Below, piece after piece: positions 35,458 through 45,257 of a DNA stretch of 64,000 nt (its first letter is position 1; every line of letters begins with the position of its first letter). This DNA comes from Pantoea sp. Ap-967 (GTDB taxonomy: Bacteria > Pseudomonadota > Gammaproteobacteria > Pseudomonadales > Pseudomonadaceae), in contig NZ_VWXK01000003.1 of NCBI RefSeq assembly GCF_011752565.1, positions 247,870 to 311,869 on the forward strand, given 5' to 3'. The translations under genes were made by a program, and so were the position numbers. The notes beneath the pieces are model-generated. The model was not told where the DNA came from. It worked only from the letters and a program-made list of their open reading frames with translations, and did no database searches.

Positions 35458-37752
35458 GTGAGCCGCCCAGTGAGTTCTGCGCAATTCGCGAACCGGAGCA
35501 AAACGTCTGCCCCCGCTTTCAATAACAGGTTACCCAGAGATTGGGGACTGATACTGGCCGGGGCAGTGTTCTCGTTCTTCTTCGCCAGCATCTTGATGAG
35601 CGGTTTACCGGCAGGCCTTGTTCCGGACCTGTCTACCCCTTACCACTACGCAAGCGACGGGCTGTTTCACGCCTGGATGGCGCAACGCGTCGATGAAGGG
35701 TGGCTATTCAATAACGCCCGCAGTGGCTACCCATTCGGCTCCAGCTTTCTGGATTACCCGGGTTCAGATGGCGCCAGCCATCTGGCAATCAAATGCCTGG
35801 CCATGCTGGGTGGTGGCTGGGTGGCGGGCACCAACCTGTTCTTCCTGCTCGGTTTCCCAGTGTGCTTCATCGCCGCGTTCGCCACTGGCCGTGCCTTTGG
35901 CCTGAACCGCAGTTTTGCCCTGGCGGCGGGCCTGCTCTACAGCTTCCTACCGTTCCACTTCCTGCGCGTGCACCACCTGTTCTACACCTGGTACTTCGTT
36001 GCCCCGGTGTTCTTCGGCCTCGCGTTGGGTGTTTACCGTACCGGCCTGAACGCCCCCAGCGAAGGCCAAGGGCCGAAACTAGGCAAGCTGGCCGCCAGGG
36101 TGCTGGGGCTGGTGGCACTCGCTTCATTCGGCGTCTATTACGCGCTGTTCGGCGTCATCGTCATGGCTGTGGCGGGCGTGCTGAACTGGGCCAGGACCCA
36201 GCAGCTTCGTGGTGTCGGTAAAGCCATCGCGCTATGCGCCGTGGTCGCCTTGGGAGTCCTCGCCAACGTGGCACCAAACCTGGTTAACAACCTGAGTGAG
36301 GGGCGCAACCCGGAGGTCGCCAAGCGTTCGGTTGTCGAATCGGAGTACTACGGCCTGAAAATGATGCAGCTATTGCTGCCACGGCCAGAGCACAGGTCTT
36401 CCACCCTGGCCGAGGTCGGCCAGGCTTATAACAGCGCCACCCCACTGATCAACGAGAACAGTACCTCATCGCTGGGGCTGATCGGCGCGGCGGGCTTCCT
36501 GCTGGCGTTGCTCTATGTTGTGTTTTCGCCCAAGGGCGTATTGGCCGACGAGCGGCTGCGCTTGCTGGCGGCCACCACCTTGGTGCTCTTCCTGTTTGCC
36601 ACGATAGGCGGCCTTGGCTCGTTGTTCGCCATGCTGGTTTCGCCATCGATCAGGGGCTGGAACAGGCTTAGTGTTTTCATCGCTTTTGCTGCAATTCTGT
36701 TCCTCTTCCTGGCACTAGAGCTGGTGATGCGCCGCTTCGCACCTCGCCTGTTGCGCTACCCCGCCGCAGTGGCTGCAGCGATGCTGCTGTTTGGGCTGTA
36801 TGACCAGACCAACCCCGCGTGCCTTAGCTGCAATCAGCTGAACAAGCGTGCATTCGAGAGCGACCGGGACTTTGTTCAAGCCATCGAGCAAGCAGTGCCA
36901 AAAGGGGCTGCCATCTACCAGCTCCCCTACATCGGCTTTCCTGAAACCCCGCCACTGCACCGCCTGCTGAACTACCAGATGATGGCCGGCGTACTGCACT
37001 CCAACGAACTGCACTGGAGCTTCGGCGGCATGAAGGGGCGCCCAGGCGACCTGTTCTACCGCTCTCTTGCCCAAGAGCCGATGGCCAAGCAGATTGAAGT
37101 AGTGCGTAACCTTGGCTTTGAAGGCATCACCATTGATCGCCGCGGTTACGCTGATAATGCCGAAGCCTTGATCAGCGAGCTCAGTTCACGCTTGCAGAGT
37201 GCGCCAGCGCTGCAAAGTGCCGACGGCGAGTTGGTGTTCTTCAAACTGGCCGGCAGCAAGCACCCGCAGTTGGAAAACAAGCCTGCACTGGACATTATGC
37301 AGCAGGCGGATTATCACGCCGACGCCCTGGGCGTGCGCTATCCAGGCACGTTGGATGCTGGCATCGACTTCACAAAAGGCCGCTGGCCGGACTTCGTCAG
37401 TGGCGTCACGGGCGTTTCCAGGTTTGAGCCCTGGGGGCTCTGGTCGGAAGGATCCCGTGTGAAGTTTGACTTCAATCGCACCCTGCCGCACAGGTTCACG
37501 CTGGTGCTGGACGCGCAGGCCTACGCCACGAATGCGGGGCAGCCAATTCGCGTCGAGATAGGCACGAAGACGTACTCGATCGTTTTGAACAGTGGCGTGG
37601 CGCAAGTGCGCATCGACGTAGACCTCGGGCGTGACGAAGCCAGCAGCATCACCTTTATCCCGCCACACCCAGTTTCGCCAAAGGAAATCAGCGGCAGTGG
37701 CGATGAACGGCGGCTCGGTATCGGATTCGTGTCCTTGCGAATCATTGAATAA
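35458..37752 (+). CDS. Large GT-C-type membrane glycosyltransferase, GtrC position
   Basis: Integral membrane protein of 764 residues. About ten hydrophobic helices fill residues 25-450, and a soluble, probably periplasmic, domain follows to the end. The first loop has YHYASDGLFHAWMAQR, an acidic pair where GT-C enzymes place catalytic or metal-binding residues. GtrA-GtrB loci end with such a variable enzyme that moves the sugar from polyprenyl phosphate to the O-antigen, so the same role is inferred. The GTG start follows the gtrB stop directly; another GTG lies 12 bases on. A strong terminator closes the operon. Confidence 0.8.
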   Translation: MSRPVSSAQFANRSKTSAPAFNNRLPRDWGLILAGAVFSFFFASILMSGLPAGLVPDLSTPYHYASDGLFHAWMAQRVDEGWLFNNARSGYPFGSSFLDYPGSDGASHLAIKCLAMLGGGWVAGTNLFFLLGFPVCFIAAFATGRAFGLNRSFALAAGLLYSFLPFHFLRVHHLFYTWYFVAPVFFGLALGVYRTGLNAPSEGQGPKLGKLAARVLGLVALASFGVYYALFGVIVMAVAGVLNWARTQQLRGVGKAIALCAVVALGVLANVAPNLVNNLSEGRNPEVAKRSVVESEYYGLKMMQLLLPRPEHRSSTLAEVGQAYNSATPLINENSTSSLGLIGAAGFLLALLYVVFSPKGVLADERLRLLAATTLVLFLFATIGGLGSLFAMLVSPSIRGWNRLSVFIAFAAILFLFLALELVMRRFAPRLLRYPAAVAAAMLLFGLYDQTNPACLSCNQLNKRAFESDRDFVQAIEQAVPKGAAIYQLPYIGFPETPPLHRLLNYQMMAGVLHSNELHWSFGGMKGRPGDLFYRSLAQEPMAKQIEVVRNLGFEGITIDRRGYADNAEALISELSSRLQSAPALQSADGELVFFKLAGSKHPQLENKPALDIMQQADYHADALGVRYPGTLDAGIDFTKGRWPDFVSGVTGVSRFEPWGLWSEGSRVKFDFNRTLPHRFTLVLDAQAYATNAGQPIRVEIGTKTYSIVLNSGVAQVRIDVDLGRDEASSITFIPPHPVSPKEISGSGDERRLGIGFVSLRIIE

Positions 37753-37762
37753 GCAGGCCCTA

Positions 37763-37799
37763 TAAAAAATGCCCCCGGCTTCAAACCGGGGGCATTTTT
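37763..37799. terminator. Bidirectional intrinsic terminator
   Basis: GCCCCCGG and CCGGGGGC form an eight-pair stem around CTTCAAA (37771-37793), with A-run AAAAAAT on the left and ATTTTT on the right. It ends the plus-strand CDP-sugar/Gtr operon and the minus-strand polysaccharide operon that stops at 37811. Confidence 0.95.
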
Positions 37800-37810
37800 C
37801 TATCAATCAA

Positions 37811-40345
37811 TCACGCCTGAACATAGGGTACTTCACGCAGCTTGTTCAACTCACCAGCCAATTGCCCAGCGCTTTGCTTCCATGTCATCCACGGCATGGC
37901 AGTGGAGGTAGGTTGCGTACCGAGGGCCTTCAGCTCCAACCACGCTTGAAGGCCCGATGCCATGTCCTGCGCCGCTGGCCCCTTGAAGTAGTAGGCATGT
38001 TCACCGGCCACCTCCCTGAATACCGGCAGATCGCGGGCAATGATCGGCAGTTTCTGCTGGGCAGCCTCGATCAACGGCAAGCCAAACCCTTCCCCATAAG
38101 ACGCTGCGATAAGGCAATCACAGGTTTTGTAAAGGTGTTCAAGGTATTCGTCACTCGCACCATTGAGCCACAACAGGCGCTTGCCGCGCTCTGGGTGGTC
38201 GGCAAGTTTGGCAGCCAATTCATCCACCAACCAGCCGTGCTTGCCGACGATCACCAGGTTGGCCTGAACACCCGTCGCCCATAGCAATTCAAACGCAGCC
38301 AGAGTCTGCGCATGGCCTTTGCGCGGCTCAAGCGTTCCCACCATGAGGAAATTGGTGTTCGGTTGCAGGGCTTCAAGGCGCATCGCTGGGTCTTCGGGCA
38401 GGCCTTTGGAAGGCATCGATTGGTCGATATCAGCCCCTAGATGGAATGCACCGATACGGAAATGCGGTAGCCGCTCGGGGTAATGCTCGCCAAGCCACTC
38501 CCGAAGTTCATCGGCTACGGCGTGGGAAATACAAAGCGCGCCGTCATATTGTGCAACGGCCTGTATCCACTTCAAATAGTGGCTCTGCAAGCTGTCGACG
38601 AAGCAGTGGGGCAATTGCAGAATCAGCAGGTCATACACAACGAAGAAGATGCTCACGCCATGGGCACGAAGGGCGTCCAGGTAACTTCGTTTGTGCGGGA
38701 GGACATCCATCAGTAAGTCCAGGCACAAATAGGCATCACCCGCTCGATAGGTGATGGCCTCATCTTCATAGCCTTCAGTGGGCTTACCAAGGAACTTGGC
38801 TGTAAAACGCGAGGCATACCTATAGAACGGCTCACCGGCCACGGTATACACCGGCTGGACGTCATAACCGGCAGGCGGGTTGCTCAGCCACTCCAACAGA
38901 ATGCTTCGCACCACACGCTGAATGCCGCTCTTGCCGTCATGTTTGCTGAGTTCTGAAATATCGACCAGTAACTGAGGCTTGCCCGACGTGCTTTGCACTG
39001 AGTAATCGATCAGCTTGGCAAGGTGTTGGATATCCACGGTGTTGTCGTTCAGCAGGCTGCCTTCTGCCAACTGCGCGATCAATGCGCCGACCGCGTCACG
39101 TACAGGGGGCTTCGCCTTGCCGTCTGGCTGCTGGAGCGCTTGCTCAAATGCTGCAACCGCCGCCTTACCCGTGCGATCCCACGAGAAGGTTTTGGCACGT
39201 TGCAAGCCATGGGCTGCCAAGGCGCTGCGGAATTCGTTGCTGCTCAGCGCCTGGTGCATTTTGTGAGCGATCGCCTGGATATCAAGCGGGTCGAATGTCG
39301 CATCGTCCCAGCCGATTACCTCAGGTACGCTGGACGTGTTGGCGCCGATTACGGCAGCGCCACACTTCATGGCCTCCAGCGGCGGCAGGCCAAAGCCTTC
39401 GTGCCAGGAGGGGAAGACGTACAGGCGACAGGCGTTGTACAAGGCCACAAGGTCTTCATCGGTAATGTAGCCGGTGAACACCAGATCCGTCTCGCTCAAG
39501 CCTTCGCTCAGCGCTGCAGTGCGGTACTGGTCAATGTGGAACTGCGGCATTTTGCCGGCAAACACCAACTGAACGTTGGCCACGTCCCGCTTGACCTTGG
39601 CAAAGGCCTTGATGAGGCGGACAAGGTTTTTACGCTCATCTGCCCCGCCAGAATAGAGCACGAATGGCTCGCGCAACTTGAACTTCGCGACAAGCGCATT
39701 GTGCGCGGCTTCGTCTAGCGTGATAGGCCTGAAGATATCGTCTGCCGCGGTGGACACATTCACCACGCTCGCTTGATCCAACGGCAACAGAGAAAGGGCT
39801 TCCTGGCGCGCGAACTCGGATATCGACAGCAACAGGTCGTAATGCTTGTAGGCTTCGACCTTCTCCAGGTAGTGCTTCTTGTAGGCTGGGTTGTTATTTA
39901 GATACTCTTCGGGACTGAGCATCGGTATCAAGTCGTAGAGTGTGGCACTTACCAGCGCATGGTTATCGAGCAGCGGGCTGCCGATCACGGCGTCATCGAT
40001 AAAACCTTCCACGGAACTGGTAATGTGCACCACATCAGGCATCAGCTCATCGATGCACGCCTGGCGAATACGCTCGGCCACCAAACGGCGGCCATAGTTC
40101 GCAGGATCACGATCAGATACCGGCCCCTGTGCGTACCAAACCCGGATGTGGCTCTGTGGAAGCAAGTCGATGAACGCCGTGCGGATCGACTCGATACTTT
40201 CCCACAGCATGCCATTGAGCAGCAGGTAAACCTCATGCCCTGTGCTGTTACGCACGATGCCCTGTGCCAGTGACAAACTGTAGCGCCCAATACCTCTGAA
40301 GCGGCTTTCGGTTTGCGCGCCTTGCATGTCAATTACAATACGCAT
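37811..40345 (-). CDS. Two-domain GT4 glycosyltransferase of the D-rhamnan/mannan type
   Basis: Protein of 844 residues with two GT-B modules. The first starts MRIVIDMQGAQTESRFRGIG and has VLYSGGADERKNL and FPSWHEGFGLPPLEAMKCGA. The second has FLMVGTLEPRKGHAQTL and AASYGEGFGLPLIEAAQQ. Each has the E-x7-E motif of retaining GT4 enzymes. Such tandem enzymes (WbdA-like mannosyltransferases, and the one usually annotated in this Pseudomonas locus) build the repeating unit of homopolymers. It is the last gene of the wbpW-manB-wzm-wzt operon and follows the methyltransferase by six bases. GDP-D-rhamnose or GDP-mannose is the likely donor. Confidence 0.87.
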   Translation of the reverse strand: MRIVIDMQGAQTESRFRGIGRYSLSLAQGIVRNSTGHEVYLLLNGMLWESIESIRTAFIDLLPQSHIRVWYAQGPVSDRDPANYGRRLVAERIRQACIDELMPDVVHITSSVEGFIDDAVIGSPLLDNHALVSATLYDLIPMLSPEEYLNNNPAYKKHYLEKVEAYKHYDLLLSISEFARQEALSLLPLDQASVVNVSTAADDIFRPITLDEAAHNALVAKFKLREPFVLYSGGADERKNLVRLIKAFAKVKRDVANVQLVFAGKMPQFHIDQYRTAALSEGLSETDLVFTGYITDEDLVALYNACRLYVFPSWHEGFGLPPLEAMKCGAAVIGANTSSVPEVIGWDDATFDPLDIQAIAHKMHQALSSNEFRSALAAHGLQRAKTFSWDRTGKAAVAAFEQALQQPDGKAKPPVRDAVGALIAQLAEGSLLNDNTVDIQHLAKLIDYSVQSTSGKPQLLVDISELSKHDGKSGIQRVVRSILLEWLSNPPAGYDVQPVYTVAGEPFYRYASRFTAKFLGKPTEGYEDEAITYRAGDAYLCLDLLMDVLPHKRSYLDALRAHGVSIFFVVYDLLILQLPHCFVDSLQSHYLKWIQAVAQYDGALCISHAVADELREWLGEHYPERLPHFRIGAFHLGADIDQSMPSKGLPEDPAMRLEALQPNTNFLMVGTLEPRKGHAQTLAAFELLWATGVQANLVIVGKHGWLVDELAAKLADHPERGKRLLWLNGASDEYLEHLYKTCDCLIAASYGEGFGLPLIEAAQQKLPIIARDLPVFREVAGEHAYYFKGPAAQDMASGLQAWLELKALGTQPTSTAMPWMTWKQSAGQLAGELNKLREVPYVQA

Positions 40346-40351
40346 TCGGTT

Positions 40352-41758
40352 TCAGCTCTTCTTCATTGCAGATCGGAGGGCGCTTTCAATCGTACGGCCT
40401 CGCGGAGTCAACGGTGCATGGTCAATCACGCCATGCACTACGTCGTTGGTGACATGCACCGGTTCAGGGGCAAGTACCGCCTTTATTTTATTCGCCAGCC
40501 GCGGGTAACGCTGTAATACCGCAATTGCCGACCTTCGCACGGCAGGGCGGCGCTCAACCCATAAACGCGCATGCGGCGCGATACGACGAACGAGCTTATT
40601 CAGTGACGCTTTGCCGTGCTGCCCTGGCTCCCGCAACTGCCTGGCCAGCCAGCGCAGTGGCGCGGTGAAGCGCCAGGAGCTGCTCACGCGCATCAATTGC
40701 ACCTGCTGCTCCGCTTCCATGGCCCGCAAGTAGTGATAATGGCAGTTTTCAAGCGCCTGGTTACGCTCCTGCGCGGCGCTTTCGGCATTGGCCCGGGCCT
40801 GCTCAGCAGCTGCCTGAGCCTGCTGCAGCCGCTCTTGCAATGCACCAAACTGCCGCTGCAGCGCCGCCATTGCAACTTCATGCCGCTCTTGCACCACCAG
40901 CAAGTGCTCGACCTGCCCGTGCGATTGCGCCGCTGGGTGTACTACCACGGCCCCGTCAGGGGATGAGTAGTTCACAACATCGAGCTTTTTTTCCAGTTTC
41001 GCCAGGCGCGCTTCCAATGCCCGGTCGAATCGCTCAGCCAACTGGTCGAGCGACACACCGTAGTCACCCTCAAATACTTTGAACGCATCCATTAATGAAG
41101 GCTCCCCATGCTTCTGTGCGATCACAGCATAGTCGGGACTGGCACCGCATAGAACCTCACGCACACCGATTTTGCCCACCTCATCACGCAGCTCGGGAGC
41201 CTCTTGCAGGCGCACGACCTTGGAACGGGCGAAGCCAGCATGCTCTGTCAGGAACGATAGCAACTGGTTCGGCAGTGGCCGCTCATGGGTTGGGTCGAGG
41301 TAAAAGTTGTTGGTACCCACCATCACGTTTTCGGCGTTGGGGGTTTCCAGTATCAGCATGCCCGCCGGGCGCAACACCCTCAGGGCTTCGGCGACCAGTT
41401 CTTCGAGCACGTTGAAGGGCACGTGCTCGGCAATATGGAAACCACTGACCACCACCTGGCTGTCGTCTGGCAGCTTGCGCAGGGCGCCAAGGGCGTCGTC
41501 CTGGTGCGCGGGCAACTGCAGCGCCTGGCAGGCGGCCAGCATGCCTTCGTCGAGGTCCACGCCAACCGGCGAATAACCTTCACGCAACAGCAGCTGCAGC
41601 CACTCGCCACGCCCGCAGCCGATGTCGAGCACAGGCAGGTCGGGGTAAATGGATTTCAACGGCTCAAGAAACGGCAGGTAGGCTTCCAGCCGCTGTGTAA
41701 TCAGTTCCCTCGAACCGCGGTAACGGTCCTCGAAGGCCCTATAGAAACCAGCACTCAT
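40352..41758 (-). CDS. Methyltransferase with C-terminal coiled coil, WbdD-like chain terminator
   Basis: 468 residues. A class I SAM-dependent methyltransferase is at the N terminus, with motif I VLDIGCGRGEWLQ (43-55) and SGFHIAEHVPF later. A predicted coiled coil follows at about 290-365 (VAMAALQRQFGALQERLQQA and more), then a basic region WLARQLREPGQHGKAS and repeated RR-rich helices that could bind membrane. In E. coli O9a, WbdD caps the mannan with a methyl phosphate and its coiled coil acts as a length ruler. This protein has methyltransferase and coil, but I see no kinase domain. The start overlaps the wzt stop (TGATG). Confidence 0.85.
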   Translation of the reverse strand: MSAGFYRAFEDRYRGSRELITQRLEAYLPFLEPLKSIYPDLPVLDIGCGRGEWLQLLLREGYSPVGVDLDEGMLAACQALQLPAHQDDALGALRKLPDDSQVVVSGFHIAEHVPFNVLEELVAEALRVLRPAGMLILETPNAENVMVGTNNFYLDPTHERPLPNQLLSFLTEHAGFARSKVVRLQEAPELRDEVGKIGVREVLCGASPDYAVIAQKHGEPSLMDAFKVFEGDYGVSLDQLAERFDRALEARLAKLEKKLDVVNYSSPDGAVVVHPAAQSHGQVEHLLVVQERHEVAMAALQRQFGALQERLQQAQAAAEQARANAESAAQERNQALENCHYHYLRAMEAEQQVQLMRVSSSWRFTAPLRWLARQLREPGQHGKASLNKLVRRIAPHARLWVERRPAVRRSAIAVLQRYPRLANKIKAVLAPEPVHVTNDVVHGVIDHAPLTPRGRTIESALRSAMKKS

Positions 41759-42972
41759 CACTTGCACTCCACGGTCGGCGGGATCCATGCCAGGCCAACG
41801 AAGGTTTTCTCGGACATATTGACCACGTTGAACAGCAACGCCAGGTCACGCCATTCGAAGTTGTCGGCTATATGGGTGTCGGCTGTGTGCAAAGCGATCG
41901 CCACCGAGTAGGAGCCGACACCCAGGTTGGCTGGGAAGCTAAACCGGTAATCCAGCTCCGTGCCCTCCCCCAGGTTGTGGCGCACGCAGTCCAGGTGATG
42001 GGTGTTGGTGCCGAAAACATCCTGGCCGAGGCGGTCCTTGATCATATAACCCACTACCAGCTCAGGCAGCGCCGCGTTGACCTTGACCCGAATGTTCAGG
42101 CACACGTCCTCGCCCACCGATACGTATTCAACGGGCTGCCCTTGGGTGTTGTACAGCGCCACGCTGTCGATGGTGGCCTTGCCGTTGCCCGAGCGCGTTT
42201 GCACGGTGCCATCGGCCAGGGTCTGCACTTCGACGGTGGCGTTTTCCTTCTGGGCGATGATGGCGTTGTAGTAGTCCATCACCTCCTCGGGCGGGCCGTC
42301 CTTGATCACGGTACCGCCATCGAGCAGGATCGCCCGGTTGCACAGGGCCTGGATGGCGCCGCGGTCGTGGGAGACGATCAGCAGCGTGGTGCCGGCTTTC
42401 TGGAACTCCTTGATACGGCTGAAGCTCTTGTGCTGGAAATAGCTGTCACCTACCGACAACGCTTCGTCGATGATGAGAATTTCCGGGCGGAAGGCGGTTG
42501 CCACCGAAAACGCCACGCGCATCTGCATGCCGCTGGAATAGGTGCGCACGGCCTGGTCGAAGTATTCGCCGATTTCGGCGAAGTCTTCGATGTCGGCGAT
42601 CACGCTGTCGATCTGGTCGGTGTTGAAACCCATCAAGCCTGCAGCGTGATAGACATTCTGGCGGCCAGTGAGCTCGCCATTGAAGCCCATGCCCAATTCA
42701 AGGATGGCTGCAATGCGGCCGTTGACGTGCACCTTGCCCTCGGTGGGCTGCAGGGTGCCGGTGATCATCTTCAGCAAGGTCGACTTGCCCGCGCCGTTCT
42801 GCCCAACCAGGCCGATGGCCTCGCCGGCGGCGATGTTGAAGCTGATGTGCTTGAGTACCCAGTGCTCACTGCTGGCCTTCACCGGCAGGTAGAACCAGCG
42901 GGCAATGCGTTGCCATTCGGAGCGGTAGCTGCGGTAGGCCTTGCCAACGTTGTTGACGGACAGAAGTGTCAT
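41758..42972 (-). CDS. wzt: O-antigen ABC transporter ATP-binding protein with C-terminal carbohydrate-binding domain
   Basis: 404 residues. The ATPase domain has Walker A GLVGQNGAGKSTLLKM, signature YSSGMQMRVAFS and Walker B ILIIDEALSVGD. The region after about residue 250 is a beta-sandwich Wzt-C domain with IDSVALYNTQGQPVEYV, which in O9a-type systems reads the cap on the chain end before export. The start at 42972 overlaps the wzm stop (ATGA); a longer open frame upstream reads through wzm out of frame. Works with Wzm and with the methyltransferase encoded next. Confidence 0.95.
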   Translation of the reverse strand: MTLLSVNNVGKAYRSYRSEWQRIARWFYLPVKASSEHWVLKHISFNIAAGEAIGLVGQNGAGKSTLLKMITGTLQPTEGKVHVNGRIAAILELGMGFNGELTGRQNVYHAAGLMGFNTDQIDSVIADIEDFAEIGEYFDQAVRTYSSGMQMRVAFSVATAFRPEILIIDEALSVGDSYFQHKSFSRIKEFQKAGTTLLIVSHDRGAIQALCNRAILLDGGTVIKDGPPEEVMDYYNAIIAQKENATVEVQTLADGTVQTRSGNGKATIDSVALYNTQGQPVEYVSVGEDVCLNIRVKVNAALPELVVGYMIKDRLGQDVFGTNTHHLDCVRHNLGEGTELDYRFSFPANLGVGSYSVAIALHTADTHIADNFEWRDLALLFNVVNMSEKTFVGLAWIPPTVECK

Positions 42973-43763
42973 AGGGAGTCCACCATTTCCGCAGAGGCCC
43001 GACGGAACAGAAACATGCCCAGCACCATCAGGCACAGTGCAATGCCAACCGGAATGGCGAGTGCGGCGAGGTCTGGCGCAAGCTTGTACACCAGCACATT
43101 GTGGTAAGCGGAGACGATGGCGAACATCGGGTTGATATCCAAGGTGCCCTTGAGATAATCCGGCACGATGTTTACCGAATAGACGATTGGCGTGAACCAG
43201 AACCACACCTGCAGCACAATCGGGATCACCTGGCCGATGTCACGCAAGAATACGTTCATCACGCCCAGTACCAGCCCCAGGCCTACGGCGAAGGCCACCA
43301 CCACCAAGGTCAGCGGCAACAACCAGAACATCTGCAGGTTGGGCGCATGGCCCAGCACGGCGAAAATGACCATGACCGCAGCGAACAGCAGCAGGTTGTT
43401 CAGCAGGCACGAGCCGACCACGATCACTGGCAGGGCGATGCGCGGAAAGCGCATTTTCTTCATCAGGTTACCCTGGTCGATGAACACCGTCAGGCAGCGC
43501 CCGACAATTTCGGCGAACAGGTTCCACGCCAAGATGCCGGCAATCAGGTACAGCGCGTAGGCGTACTTGTTGTCGATACCTGGCAGGCGCGCCCCGAGGA
43601 CGTTGGACAGGATCAACGCGTAGATCGCCACCTGTGCCAGCGGATGGATGATCATCCACAGCCCGCCCAGCTTGCTGCGGGCGAAGCGTGAAATGAACTC
43701 GTTCTTGATCGACGTGAGAATGAAGCCTCTGTAATCCCAGATGCCCCGGAGCATGCCAAACAT
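42969..43763 (-). CDS. wzm: O-antigen ABC transporter permease
   Basis: ABC-2 type integral membrane protein of 264 residues with about six helices. RFARSKLGGLWMIIHPLAQV near the N terminus and FWFTPIVYSV near residue 190 are typical of Wzm/KpsM. Exports undecaprenyl-linked polysaccharide across the inner membrane together with Wzt. Two bases separate it from the phosphomannomutase gene; its stop overlaps the wzt start. Confidence 0.95.
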   Translation of the reverse strand: MFGMLRGIWDYRGFILTSIKNEFISRFARSKLGGLWMIIHPLAQVAIYALILSNVLGARLPGIDNKYAYALYLIAGILAWNLFAEIVGRCLTVFIDQGNLMKKMRFPRIALPVIVVGSCLLNNLLLFAAVMVIFAVLGHAPNLQMFWLLPLTLVVVAFAVGLGLVLGVMNVFLRDIGQVIPIVLQVWFWFTPIVYSVNIVPDYLKGTLDINPMFAIVSAYHNVLVYKLAPDLAALAIPVGIALCLMVLGMFLFRRASAEMVDSL

Positions 43764-43765
43764 AA

Positions 43766-45127
43766 TTATCCTTGGATCAAACGGGCAATTTCAGCCACGC
43801 GTTGCGCCACCAGCGCTTCATCGCCACGGCTCTCAACATTCAGGCGCAGCAGCGGCTCGGTATTCGACCCGCGCAGGCTGAAGCGCCAGTCGGCGAACTC
43901 GACGCTGATGCCGTCGGTGCGGTCGACGCTTGGGTTGTGCGGCAGGTAGAAGGTCAGGATCTTCTCGATGGTGCCTTTCACATCGGCCACTTCGTAGTTG
44001 ATCTCACCGCTGCACGGGAACGCTGCAATCCGCTCATCCACCAGCTGGGCCAGGCTCTTGCCAGTTGCGCTCATCAGCGCGGCCACCAGCAGCCAGGGGA
44101 TGTTGCCGCTGTCGCAGTAGGCGAAGTCGCGGAAGTAATGGTGGGCGCTCATCTCGCCGCCGTACACGGCGTCTTCGGCGCGCATGCGCTCCTTGATGAA
44201 GGCGTGGCCGGTTTTGCTCTGGATGGCCTGGCCACCGGCAGCGCTGACCTGCTCGATGGTGTTCCAGGTCAGGCGCGGGTCGTGGATGATCTTGCTGCCC
44301 GGGTGCTGGGCCAGCAGCATTTCGGCCAGCAGGCCGACCACGTAGTAACCCTCGATGAAGCGGCCCTGGTCGTCGAAGAAGAAGCAGCGGTCGAAGTCGC
44401 CGTCGAAGGCAATGCCCATGTCGGCTCCGGTGTCGAGCACGGCCTGGCGGGTGAGCTCGCGGTTCTCCGGCAGCAGCGGGTTGGGGATGCCGTTGGGGAA
44501 GTTGCCGTCAGGCTCGCCGTTGATGATGGTGATGGCCAGCGGCAGGCGCGCCTTGAGCAGTTCCAGTACCGGGCCGACGGCGCCGTTGCCGGGGTCGGCC
44601 AGCACCTTCAGCGGCTTGAGCGCGGCCAGGTCGATGTAGGTCAGCAGGTGGTCGATGTAGGCGGTTTTGTCGAACGCTTCGCGGATGCTGCCTGGGGTGG
44701 CGGCCTGGGTGCCGAGGTCGCCGGCTTCGACACGTTGGCGAATATCGTTGAGGCCAGTATCGCCGCTGATCGGCCGGGACTGCTCGCGCACCAGCTTCAT
44801 GCCGTTGTAACCCTTGGGGTTATGGCTGGCGGTGACCATGATGCCGCCATCGGCCTGGTAGTGGCTGGTGGCGAAATACACTTCTTCGGTGCCGCACAGG
44901 CCAATGTCGATCACATCGGCGCCGCCTTCGGTCAGGCCTTTCATCAAGGCGCGGGACAGGCCGGGGCTTTCCAGGCGCATGTCGCGGCCAACGACGTAGC
45001 TGCGCCCGCCCAGTTGGGCCACCAGGGCACGGCCGATGCGGTAGGCGATGTCGTCGTTGAGGTCGGTCGGCACTTGACCGCGGATGTCATAGGCTTTGAA
45101 GCAGCGGGTTTGAATAGGTGCGTACAT
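43766..45127 (-). CDS. manB: Phosphomannomutase/phosphoglucomutase, ManB/AlgC type
   Basis: 453 residues from the ATG at 45127, which has a GAGAG ribosome site; the open frame upstream of that is not conserved. Interconverts mannose-6-phosphate and mannose-1-phosphate. The phosphoserine loop is [17 protein letters not shown], the metal loop FDGDFDRCF, the sugar loop [10 protein letters not shown], and [17 protein letters not shown] binds phosphate at the C terminus. Together with the WbpW-type enzyme it supplies GDP-mannose for gmd. An additional algC may exist elsewhere in the genome. Confidence 0.92.
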   Translation of the reverse strand: MYAPIQTRCFKAYDIRGQVPTDLNDDIAYRIGRALVAQLGGRSYVVGRDMRLESPGLSRALMKGLTEGGADVIDIGLCGTEEVYFATSHYQADGGIMVTASHNPKGYNGMKLVREQSRPISGDTGLNDIRQRVEAGDLGTQAATPGSIREAFDKTAYIDHLLTYIDLAALKPLKVLADPGNGAVGPVLELLKARLPLAITIINGEPDGNFPNGIPNPLLPENRELTRQAVLDTGADMGIAFDGDFDRCFFFDDQGRFIEGYYVVGLLAEMLLAQHPGSKIIHDPRLTWNTIEQVSAAGGQAIQSKTGHAFIKERMRAEDAVYGGEMSAHHYFRDFAYCDSGNIPWLLVAALMSATGKSLAQLVDERIAAFPCSGEINYEVADVKGTIEKILTFYLPHNPSVDRTDGISVEFADWRFSLRGSNTEPLLRLNVESRGDEALVAQRVAEIARLIQG

Positions 45128-45257
45128 ACATCTCTCTCGGTGGGTGACGCCTGCGCGTACACCGACGGGAAGGGGATGGCCGGCGAATGGATTGCCGCAT
45201 GAGCATCGGCCCGGCGCCTCGGTGAGGCGCACAGGGGCCGACAGGAAAGGCCTGGGG

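Noticed and set aside
10527..37752. Search for Wzx flippase and Wzy polymerase genes
   Set aside because: The only polytopic proteins here are the GT-C enzyme and GtrA; neither looks like Wzx or Wzy. Export is assigned to Wzm-Wzt and GtrA.
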